DNA of 5,296 bases from Oscillospiraceae bacterium. Its GTDB lineage: Bacteria > Bacillota > Clostridia > Oscillospirales > Oscillospiraceae. Positions 1 to 5,296 of the stretch are shown piece by piece. Position 1 is the stretch's first letter. Each line of letters starts with the position of its first letter. The DNA is taken from assembly GCA_031288675.1 (NCBI GenBank), contig JAITQY010000119.1, forward strand, positions 1-5,296, written 5' to 3'. The translations under genes were made by a program, and so were the position numbers. The notes beneath the pieces are model-generated. The model ran no database searches, was not told where the DNA came from, and saw only the letters and a program-made list of their open reading frames with translations.

Positions 1-1
1 A

Positions 2-790
2 CGTTCCGGCGGCGGCGGTGGCGGCGCACCTGCGGAGGAGAAACCCGCGCTGACCGACACGCACATCCTCTACATTCAGGGATACCCCGTAGCGGATGGC
101 GAAACTCTGCCGCAGGTACGTCCGCAGGGTGAGATCACTCGTGCGGAGGTTGCAACAATCTTCTGGCGTCTGCTGAAAGATGAAGCAAAGACCGTGACTG
201 CAAACGGATCGTTCCCGGATGTGCCGCGCTTTGAGGGCGATGACTGGTACGTACAGCAGGTCAACTACTTGACTAAGATAGGTGTTCTGACCGGTTACCC
301 GGACGGCACTTTCCAGCCAAACGCAAAAATCACGCGTGCGGAGCTGGCGACTATTCTCAGCAGGTTCGCGGCTTACACTGGCGAGGACGTCAGCAATCCG
401 TTCAGCGACGTTGCGGATCACTGGGCGTACAAAAACATAATGACCGCAGTCAAAAACGGCTGGATCAACGGTTATCCGGACGGCACGTTCAGACCGCAGC
501 AGAATATTACCCGCGCGGAGACAATGGTTATGATAAACCGTGCGCTCGGACGTAACCCGTCTGATAACAGTGTGCTGAAACTTGTTGACCCGGCAAAGGT
601 TTACAACGATATTAGCGGTCACTGGGCTTGGCTGGATGTACTCGAAGCAAGTATTGAACATGAGTACAGCCGTGCGGCGTCTGACAGTACGGAAGACTGG
701 ATAGAAATTCATTGGTATGAAATCGGCAAACTGCCCGCTGATTACTGGCTCAAGGGCGTTAAGGAATGGACTCTCACAGTCAGACGCTAA
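2..790 (+). CDS. SLH-domain surface protein, C-terminal part (5' end outside window)
   Basis: The frame is open from the first complete codon at position 2 to TAA at 788-790, giving 262 visible residues; the N-terminus lies off the left edge. The visible part opens with a linker of six glycines followed by APAEEKPA. Three SLH modules follow: residues ~17-60 (HILYIQGYP ... ITRAEVATIF), ~71-125 (FPDV ... GVLTGYPDGTFQP ... ITRAELATIL) and ~134-181 (FSDVADHWA ... GWINGYPDGTFRP ... ITRAETMVMI). After them comes a tail with DISGHWAW and HEYSR, a usual ending for this clostridial SLH type, so the C-terminus looks natural. SLH triplets are known to bind pyruvylated secondary wall polymers, so the protein should be anchored on the cell surface. 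What it displays cannot be known, because the N-terminal effector region is missing. The GTG at 194 is internal to the frame and is not the start. A strong terminator lies 25 nt downstream. Confidence 0.93.
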   Translation, partial: RSGGGGGGAPAEEKPALTDTHILYIQGYPVADGETLPQVRPQGEITRAEVATIFWRLLKDEAKTVTANGSFPDVPRFEGDDWYVQQVNYLTKIGVLTGYPDGTFQPNAKITRAELATILSRFAAYTGEDVSNPFSDVADHWAYKNIMTAVKNGWINGYPDGTFRPQQNITRAETMVMINRALGRNPSDNSVLKLVDPAKVYNDISGHWAWLDVLEASIEHEYSRAASDSTEDWIEIHWYEIGKLPADYWLKGVKEWTLTVRR

Positions 791-814
791 TGCGCTGAAC
801 AAACGCGTAACGCA

Positions 815-853
815 CGCCGCTCCGGAGATTTCTCCGGGGCGGCGCTTGCTTTT
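815..853 (+). terminator. Rho-independent terminator of the first SLH gene
   Basis: A 13-bp GC-rich stem (815-827 with 832-844, one G-U pair at 821/838) closes a 4-nt loop ATTT. It is followed by CTTGCTTTT, a short T-rich tail. It starts 25 nt after the stop codon at 788-790 and ends before the Fic promoter, so it should separate the two transcription units. Confidence 0.87.
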
Positions 854-869
854 ACCTTAGATAAAACGC

Positions 870-898
870 TTGATATATTAAAATTATAATGGTATAAT
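870..898 (+). promoter_or_regulatory. Sigma-A type promoter of the Fic gene
   Basis: The -35 box is TTGATA (870-875), the spacer 17 nt and the -10 box TATAAT (893-898). The -10 is preceded by TGG (890-892), an extended -10 element. A second TATAAT (885-890) lies inside the spacer but has no properly spaced -35. The predicted transcript start is near 905, giving a leader of about 25 nt before the Fic ATG. Confidence 0.78.
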
Positions 899-929
899 AA
901 ACAAAAAAGTCTGAAAAGCAGGGATTGTT

Positions 930-1677
930 ATGGAGTTCAAAAAGATAGATGCCCTTGCCGTAAAACTGCGCTCCGCCCGCCCTTTGAATGTTGCGGAACT
1001 CAGGCGGCTTCGTGAGGAGTTTGCCATCGAAAACACATATAACTCCAACGCGATAGAAGGCAGTATGCTTACGTTACAGGAAACGGCTTTTATCCTGCGT
1101 GAAAACGTGACGATAGGGGGCAAGCCGATACGCGAACATTTGGAAGCGGTCGGACATAAGGAGGCTTTTGATTATGTCATTCAGCTTGCGGACGACCGTA
1201 CCGAACTGTCAGAATGGATTATCAGGCAGATACATTCGCTGGTATTGATGCACGATAACCAAAACAGGGGAACGTACCGCTCTGTTCCTGTGATGATTAC
1301 AGGGTCTGCGCACACGCCCCTTCAGCCTTACCTTGTGCAGCCGCAGCTCGAAACCTTGTTGCTGGATTATACCGCGATGAAGCAAGACCTTCACATAATT
1401 GAGGCAGTTTCAGAGTTCCATTTGCGGTTTGAAAGCATTCATCCCTTTATTGACGGCAATGGCAGGACGGGTATTGATTCTTAATTTGGAGCTGATAAAG
1501 GCGGGGCTTTTGCCTGTTGACATTAAGTTTACTGACAGGCAAAAGTATTACGATTGCTTTAGTGATTACTACAATAGCGGCAAGCCTGATACTCTGTGCA
1601 GTCTTATAGCCGGGTACGAAGAAAAGGAGCTTGAGCGTCATATCGGAATTTTAGAGGGGCGTACCGGCAGTAAGTAA
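930..1677 (+). pseudogene. Fic family protein adenylyltransferase (class II), frameshifted
   Basis: ATG 930 follows an AGGGA Shine-Dalgarno (920-924) by 5 nt. Fic enzymes usually transfer AMP from ATP to a hydroxyl side chain of a target protein in the cytoplasm. The first frame encodes 184 residues: an N-terminal inhibitory-helix motif of class II type, S39-N-A-I-E43-G44; a flap segment (ITGSAHTPLQPYLV); and the active-site loop H171-P-F-I-D-G-N-G-R179-T-G. It then runs into IDS and stops at 1482-1484. From 1474 the next frame continues the family sequence (LILNLELIKAG, then FTDRQKYYDCF ...) to TAA 1675-1677. Loss of 2 nt next to A1473 explains this: AGR for Arg reduced to A. Restored, the protein would be about 249 residues, normal for the family. 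The lesion removes the final Arg of HxFx(D/E)GNGRxxR and the C-terminal helices, so the 184-residue product should be inactive. A sequencing error is the main alternative. No antitoxin-like partner gene is adjacent. Confidence 0.88.
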
Positions 1678-1837
1678 AATGTTTAACTCTTTGCCGGTAT
1701 AACAGCCATTAGCGTTTTGCCGGGTAATGCGGCTGATGTTATACTATAATACGGCGTCAGTAAACGCCGGTAAAAGTAACAAAATATAAGCGCTATAAAA
1801 GCTCGTAAATAATTTACTGCTACACGCAAATTAACTC
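1678..1837. other. Non-coding gap after the Fic remnant with two small hairpins
   Basis: No convincing gene is seen here. Two foldable elements are visible: an imperfect hairpin at 1703-1735 (CAGCC+ATTA pairing with TAAT+GGCTG, with a GC bulge and a 13-nt loop), and a perfect 6-bp hairpin at 1752-1769 (CGGCGT / ACGCCG, loop CAGTAA). Neither is followed by a T-run on the + strand, so neither is a standard terminator. Three variants of GCCGGTA/TACCGGC occur between 1662 and 1772. The rest is AT-rich. Confidence 0.4.
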
Positions 1838-1866
1838 TTGACAAATCATATTTTTTGTGTTATAAT
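1838..1866 (+). promoter_or_regulatory. Perfect-consensus extended -10 promoter of the protease gene
   Basis: TTGACA (1838-1843), a 17-nt spacer, and TATAAT (1861-1866) preceded by TGT (1858-1860), an extended -10 element. Both hexamers match the sigma-A consensus at all six positions, so strong constitutive expression is expected unless it is regulated downstream. The predicted start is near 1873, leaving an unusually long leader of about 210 nt before the protease ATG. No operator-like palindrome overlaps the core promoter. Confidence 0.87.
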
Positions 1867-1902
1867 AAATGGGCAGTGATAAATGACTAATAATTAACCT
1901 CT

Positions 1903-1949
1903 CCCCTTCCCCTGCCGACTGGCGACTAACACCTGCCTACTAAATATAT
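1903..1949 (+). repeat. Intergenic direct repeat, copy A (upstream of protease)
   Basis: This pyrimidine-rich unit (CCCCTTCCCCTGCCGACT ... ACTAACACCTGCC ... TAC ... ATATAT) recurs at 2023-2074 as a direct copy with scattered substitutions and a 4-nt insertion (CGAC). The segment 1912-1930 also matches 5084-5102 in inverse orientation at 17 of 19 positions, which links the two flanks of the protease gene. Confidence 0.72.
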
Positions 1950-1955
1950 CACAAT

Positions 1956-1979
1956 GGCGAGCAATGCTCGCCCCTACGT
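1956..1979 (-). repeat. REP-like palindrome, upstream copy
   Basis: Arms GGCGAGC (1956-1962) and GCTCGCC (1966-1972) pair over an AAT loop, followed by the asymmetric tail CCTACGT that orients the element to the minus strand. The same core with the same tail, reversed, lies at 5166-5190 (13 of 14 identical over arm plus tail). In the predicted protease mRNA this would fold as a 7-bp hairpin in the 5' leader. It lacks a T-run on either strand, so it is not itself a terminator. Confidence 0.72.
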
Positions 1980-2002
1980 CCTAATTTTCAATTTGTCATT
2001 TT

Positions 2003-2020
2003 CAATTTGCAATTCCCCCG
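2003..2020 (-). repeat. AATT-type repeat module with a downstream inverted partner
   Basis: CAATTTGCAATTCCCCCG here matches the reverse complement of 5238-5255 at 17 of 18 positions. Just upstream, 1984-2002 holds related AATTTTCAATTTGTCATTTTC sequence in short, partly tandem units. It sits between the REP-like palindrome and direct repeat copy B. Confidence 0.65.
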
Positions 2021-2022
2021 CG

Positions 2023-2074
2023 TCCCTCGTCCCCTGTCGACTGTTGACTAACACCTGCCGACTACTTTAATATA
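2023..2074 (+). repeat. Intergenic direct repeat, copy B (abuts the protease ribosome site)
   Basis: This is the second copy of the unit at 1903-1949, sharing CCCCTG, CGACTG, GACTAACACCTGCC, CTAC and AATATAT in the same order. It ends just before the Shine-Dalgarno of the protease gene, so the repeat forms the last part of the leader. Segment 2034-2052 matches the inverse of 5084-5102 at 16 of 19 positions. Confidence 0.72.
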
Positions 2075-2076
2075 TT

Positions 2077-2080
2077 GGAG
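2077..2080 (+). promoter_or_regulatory. Shine-Dalgarno GGAG fixing the protease start
   Basis: GGAG lies 6 nt before ATG 2087. This favours ATG 2087, which opens directly into a Lys-rich signal peptide, over the in-frame TTG at 2075. That TTG would overlap the ribosome site and has no site of its own. Confidence 0.78.
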
Positions 2081-2086
2081 TGGATT

Positions 2087-5000
2087 ATGAACAAAAAGAT
2101 ATGCCTTAGACTTTTAGCTTTAGCCTTAGCGTTGATTTTTACGGCGTCATCAGTGCCGTTGCGGTCGCAGGCGGAAGACTGCGAAGAAGACGAGGATACG
2201 TCGTCAATTGAATTTGCTGAAGGACAGGAGTTTATCGGCTACATCATCAAGCTGGTAGATGGCGCTGACGCTGATGTTCCGGATGGGCTTATCCCTATCC
2301 CTTACAATGAGGGTATGTATGTCGCGGAAACGATTTCGGACGCGATGCCGCTGCTTTTCGGCGGTTCGGTGGAGTTCATTGTCGAAAATGCCGTTATTGA
2401 ACCGCTCGGCGGTGAGGAAATATATCCGCTGGAGCTTGACCCTCTCGCGGAGCAGCTCGGACAGTGGCATCTTGGATTCCTGAATATGTACGATGTTTGG
2501 AACACGTATACGGAAACCGGCAGCGGAGTTAAAATCGCCGTTGTAGACAGCGGAGTAACCCGCGCTCATGAGGATTTAGATTACACCTACATAGGCGGTC
2601 AAAACTTCGTCAACACTATTGATCCTTCCGGTGCGGCGTGGACTGCGTCCGTGTGGAATGAAGACAACACAGGACACGGTACGTTCGTTACCGGTCTTAT
2701 CGGCGCGATTACGGATAATGACGTTGGCATAAAGGGTATTGCATCCAAAGCGGAACTTATTGAAGCGCGCTGTATGGCTTCAGAACGTACAACCGTTGCG
2801 GAAGTTATTGCTGCCATAGGTTACGCTGTGGATCAGGGCGCTGATGTTATCAATATGAGTCTCGGCGGAACTAACGCGTCCTCTCTGAGAATGGCTCTTG
2901 AGCCTCCGATAAGCCGTGCGATTGAGGCTGACACAATTCTTATCGCGGCGGTCGGAAACCGCTCTGACGGAGACGCAATTCTTTTACCGGCAGGGATGGA
3001 CGGCGTTATAGGCGTGGGGATGCTGGCGTCCGACGGTGGGGTATCGGCTAAATCGACCCAAAACACCTCTGTTGATATTCTCGCGCCCGGAATAAACCTT
3101 GTTAGTCTGCACCGCAACGTTAACGGCACTACATACGCGTCTGGAGGAAACGGAACGTCCTATGCCGCGCCGCAGATCGCCGCTCTGGCTGCGCTGGTGC
3201 GTCAGGTAGACGGCGGAATTGACGGTGAAGAATTCTTGGAACTGCTCAAAGAGAGTTCCGTTGACGCCGGAGAACCCGGATATGATGTTTCCTACGGCTG
3301 GGGCAAGGCTGACGCTTACGCGCTTATGCGAACGCTTGAGACTGAACGCGCTGTTACATACTGCACACAGGACGGCACGGTGATCACGCCGGAACCCGGC
3401 TGGCTTACAGAATACACGATACGCCGTGAAGACGGCACGGATTACTCGCTTCCGGTGCCGGAGTTTACCGGCGCGGACTTCGTCGGGTGGTATGACAATG
3501 ACCAGTTTTACGGTGATTTTATTACAGAAATTCCTACAGGAATAATTAGCGGTTTGACGCTTTATGCAAAGACGCAAGAGGTCGCGGATGGCGTCGGAAT
3601 ACTCTCCGTCTCTGTAAAAGGTATCGCCGCCGAAATCGGGGAGTCAAACCGGCTGCGTATAACGGTACCGGCGAACCTTACTCTGTCCGCGCTTACAGCC
3701 ACCGACATTGCCGTAAGTGCGGAGGATGAGCTGGCGGAAGTATCACAGCCGGTTACGTCAGACGGCGGCGCGGCGTGGACATTTACCGTTACCAACGGAA
3801 CCGCCGTTCGCGTCTATACGCTTACTGTGGTTAACGGATCTGCCTATGCTCCGGAGGCTGTAAGCCCGGACGAGCCGATAGGGAACGGCTATGCCGTAAC
3901 GCCGGCTTCATTAGACGGAGCGACCCCTGCGGCTGCCTTTACATGTGACCTGACAGAGGCGTTCAGATATACCGGAGACGCGGAGTTTACGGTGGTTTCG
4001 GGAGGGTCGGAGCGGTTGGTAATAGACGGCGCAAGCCTTACGTATACGCCGGGCGTTGACGATGCGGGAGGTACGGCGGAGTTCACTGTTACGGCAGGGA
4101 TACCGGACGGATTTTCAGCGGTAAGCGATCAGAGGTTTGCGATAGAGATAGGCGAATTGCTGCCGAGCGATTCCGTCATTTTGACGACAGCCGCTTCATA
4201 CGATAAAAGACTGCAAAATGCGTCCGACATTTTCGTAAAAATGATGCTTTACGGCAACAATTTGCTGAAAATTTCCGACAATTCCGCTGAACTTAAAGAG
4301 GGGACAGACTACATTATTGACGTTGTGCAAAATGACGAACAGACGATAACTATAAAAAATCAATATTTGAAAAAACTTATCAACGGAACGCATAAGCTGA
4401 CATTTAGTTTTGACGCGTCACGGACGGAGAGCGGAAAGAGCCAAACTTTAACTCTTACCGTAAGCGGCGGCGCGACCGGCGGAGGCGGAGGAAGCGGCGC
4501 GCCTGCGCCGTCACCAAGTCCGGAAGCTGTTATAGAAGAGCAGGGGACGGGGGATTCCGGCTATGCTGTGTTTACGGACGTGAAAGAAAGCGACTGGTTC
4601 TGTGAGGACGTTGACTTTGCAGTCCGGAACGGCTTGATGAACGGTACCGGTGACGGACAGTTCAGCCCTAATGTTACTATGACGCGCGGTATGGCAGTTA
4701 CGGTTTTACACCGCATTGCCGGTCAGCCGAGCGCAAAGGGGAGCGGCAGCTTTGCCGACGCGGATAGCGGCAAGTACTATTACGCGGCGGTTGAGTGGGC
4801 GGCGGAGACGGGTATAGTAAACGGCGTGGGCGGAGGTATGTTTGCTCCGGATGCGGAGATTAGCCGTCAGGACTTAGCGGTGATGCTGTATAAGTTTGCG
4901 GGCGGCATTGAGATGAACTATGAATTGGGGTTCGGTGACGCCGGAGATATAAGCGGGTATGCCCGCGACGCGATCGCGTGGTGCGCGGAGAGCGGAATAA

Positions 5001-5098
5001 TACGCGGCAAGAACGGCAATGTGTTCGACCCGAACGGCATGGCAACCAGAGCGGAGGTCGCGGCAATGATGAGGAGGTTAGTCGTTAGTCGACAGTAG
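2087..5098 (+). CDS. Secreted subtilisin-like serine protease (S8) with C-terminal SLH anchor
   Basis: 1003 residues. A signal peptide (K3-K4, hydrophobic 5-20, likely cleavage after SQA, residue 29) leads into an acidic segment (EDCEEDED) and a propeptide to ~125. The subtilase domain (~146-415) carries D154 (IAVVDSGV), H197 (NTGHGTFVTG), oxyanion N291 (AAVGN) and S358 (GNGTSYAAP), so the catalytic set is intact. Then follow a Listeria-Bacteroides/Flg_new-like repeat (~425-496, FVGWYDN, LTLYAK), a beta-sandwich ending in YTLTVVNG (~502-584), another Ig-like stretch (~585-690), an X2-like module (~696-793, SYDK, GTDYIIDV, TLTVSG), a Gly/Ser/Pro linker (~792-812), and three SLH domains from about 829, 889 and 949. 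It should be exported, self-processed and held on the wall polymer, cleaving proteins at the surface; the substrate is unknown. It is monocistronic: promoter at 1838, probable terminator at 5171. The last four codons and stop lie in an intergenic repeat. Catalytic and SLH assignments are firm; the middle modules are by pattern only. Confidence 0.95.
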   Translation: MNKKICLRLLALALALIFTASSVPLRSQAEDCEEDEDTSSIEFAEGQEFIGYIIKLVDGADADVPDGLIPIPYNEGMYVAETISDAMPLLFGGSVEFIVENAVIEPLGGEEIYPLELDPLAEQLGQWHLGFLNMYDVWNTYTETGSGVKIAVVDSGVTRAHEDLDYTYIGGQNFVNTIDPSGAAWTASVWNEDNTGHGTFVTGLIGAITDNDVGIKGIASKAELIEARCMASERTTVAEVIAAIGYAVDQGADVINMSLGGTNASSLRMALEPPISRAIEADTILIAAVGNRSDGDAILLPAGMDGVIGVGMLASDGGVSAKSTQNTSVDILAPGINLVSLHRNVNGTTYASGGNGTSYAAPQIAALAALVRQVDGGIDGEEFLELLKESSVDAGEPGYDVSYGWGKADAYALMRTLETERAVTYCTQDGTVITPEPGWLTEYTIRREDGTDYSLPVPEFTGADFVGWYDNDQFYGDFITEIPTGIISGLTLYAKTQEVADGVGILSVSVKGIAAEIGESNRLRITVPANLTLSALTATDIAVSAEDELAEVSQPVTSDGGAAWTFTVTNGTAVRVYTLTVVNGSAYAPEAVSPDEPIGNGYAVTPASLDGATPAAAFTCDLTEAFRYTGDAEFTVVSGGSERLVIDGASLTYTPGVDDAGGTAEFTVTAGIPDGFSAVSDQRFAIEIGELLPSDSVILTTAASYDKRLQNASDIFVKMMLYGNNLLKISDNSAELKEGTDYIIDVVQNDEQTITIKNQYLKKLINGTHKLTFSFDASRTESGKSQTLTLTVSGGATGGGGGSGAPAPSPSPEAVIEEQGTGDSGYAVFTDVKESDWFCEDVDFAVRNGLMNGTGDGQFSPNVTMTRGMAVTVLHRIAGQPSAKGSGSFADADSGKYYYAAVEWAAETGIVNGVGGGMFAPDAEISRQDLAVMLYKFAGGIEMNYELGFGDAGDISGYARDAIAWCAESGIIRGKNGNVFDPNGMATRAEVAAMMRRLVVSRQ

Positions 5099-5102
5099 GC
5101 AG
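5084..5102 (+). repeat. Inverted copy of the upstream repeat, overlapping the protease stop codon
   Basis: GTTAGTCGACAGTAGGCAG matches the reverse complement of 1912-1930 at 17 of 19 positions and of 2034-2052 at 16 of 19. It spans the codons for the last four residues (VSRQ) and the TAG stop at 5096-5098. Confidence 0.68.
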
Positions 5103-5280
5103 TCGAGAGTGGACGGAGGCGACGGCGGAGTTGTAAATGGACAATGAGGACGAGAGAAACAATACATGTAGGGGCGAGCAATGCTCGCCCTTTTGATATA
5201 GTATAGGTAGTCAATACAGGAGGTAGGCGTTAGGGGACGGGGGAATTGTAAATTGAGGATGGCGGATTGGAAATTAATAT
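5103..5280. repeat. Mosaic intergenic repeat region downstream of the protease
   Basis: This is purine-rich, non-coding DNA built from the modules seen upstream of the protease but reversed: TAGTCGA/GGCAG words (5088-5108), GTTGTAAATGGACAATGAGG (5130-5149), the REP-like palindrome, TGATATA with TAGGTAG (5194-5210), then GGCGTTAGGGGACGGGGGAA (5226-5245) and TTGTAAATTG. The segment 5238-5255 matches the inverse of 2003-2020 at 17 of 18 positions. No open frame of credible length is present. Confidence 0.62.
5166..5194 (+). terminator. REP-like palindrome, downstream copy, probable protease terminator
   Basis: Stem GGGCGAGC (5172-5179) pairs with GCTCGCCC (5183-5190) over an AAT loop, with a possible extra G-U pair (5171/5191), and is followed at once by TTTT (5191-5194). 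It is 73 nt after the protease stop. The leading tail ATGTAGG shows it is the same element as at 1956-1979 but inverted. The T-run is short, so termination may be partial. Confidence 0.62.
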
Positions 5281-5296
5281 GGGGTGGGGGGGGGGG
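5281..5296. other. Terminal G-run, possible contig-end artefact
   Basis: The last 16 bases are GGGG, T, then eleven G. Nothing else in the window resembles this. It directly follows repeated DNA at which an assembly would be expected to break, so a low-quality or two-colour-chemistry poly-G end is plausible; it could also be genuine G-rich repeat. Confidence 0.5.

Noticed and set aside
194..790. GTG at 194 as the start of a 198-residue protein
   Set aside because: The same frame is open without a stop back to position 2 and encodes a further SLH module and Gly linker, so this is an internal Val codon of a gene that begins outside the window.
1464..1484. Programmed frameshifting in the Fic gene
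   Set aside because: No slippery heptamer or downstream pseudoknot-like structure is seen, and an Arg codon is missing, which recoding would not restore.
1662..1699. Stem TACCGGCA/TGCCGGTA as the Fic terminator
   Set aside because: The 8-bp arms are separated by 22 nt and no T-run follows; the left arm lies in the coding sequence.
2044..2073. Second promoter TTGACT ... TAATAT next to the protease start
   Set aside because: Its predicted transcript start would fall on or after the Shine-Dalgarno, leaving no usable leader, and the -10 matches poorly.
1903..2074. CRISPR-like array
   Set aside because: There are only two diverged copies with a 73-nt interval that is itself repeated elsewhere, no regular spacers and no cas genes.
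2075..2086. TTG 2075 as the protease start
   Set aside because: It overlaps the GGAG ribosome site that is correctly placed for ATG 2087, and it has no Shine-Dalgarno of its own; ATG 2087 gives a typical MNKK signal peptide.
2087..2190. Lipoprotein signal peptide at a cysteine near the N-terminus
   Set aside because: C6 is inside the hydrophobic start and the next Cys (in AEDC) lacks a lipobox; an SQA signal peptidase I site and SLH anchoring fit better.
2984..3577. 197-codon open frame on the minus strand inside the protease gene
   Set aside because: It lies wholly opposite the S8 catalytic domain and Flg_new-like segment, its product has no recognisable motif, and the + strand frame has clear catalytic residues; it is a shadow.

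Overview
The window looks like chromosomal DNA from a Gram-positive member of the Bacillota, most likely a gut-type Clostridia lineage such as Oscillospiraceae or its relatives. This is inferred from two large surface proteins with S-layer homology (SLH) domains, Gly-rich linkers, a Listeria-Bacteroides type repeat and an X2-like module, together with consensus sigma-A promoters and moderate GC. No 16S or housekeeping gene is present to confirm the assignment.

Layout: (1) 2-790, the 3' end of an SLH surface-protein gene that starts outside the window, closed by a strong intrinsic terminator (815-853). (2) 870-1677, an independently promoted class II Fic (AMP-transferase) gene. It is broken by a frameshift at the codon for the last Arg of the catalytic Fic motif, so it is a pseudogene or contains a sequence error. 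(3) 1678-2086, a 400-nt gap with two small hairpins, a perfect-consensus promoter (TTGACA, 17 nt, TGT-TATAAT) and a roughly 210-nt leader made largely of repeated DNA. (4) 2087-5098, a 1003-residue secreted subtilisin-like protease: signal peptide, acidic propeptide, S8 catalytic domain with an intact D154/H197/S358 triad and N291, several beta-rich accessory modules and three C-terminal SLH domains. (5) 5084-5296, repetitive DNA made of the same building blocks as the protease leader but in the opposite orientation, including a REP-like palindrome that probably serves as the terminator. The window ends in a G-run suggestive of a contig end.

The two SLH proteins would both be displayed on the cell wall by binding secondary wall polymers. 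The protease would act at the surface on proteins or on neighbouring wall proteins. The Fic gene is cytoplasmic and has no evident functional link to them; each gene appears to be its own transcription unit, all on the + strand. I see no complete novel multi-gene system. The most interesting signals are the inverted mosaic repeats that bracket the protease gene and supply its last codons and stop, and the precise position of the Fic lesion.
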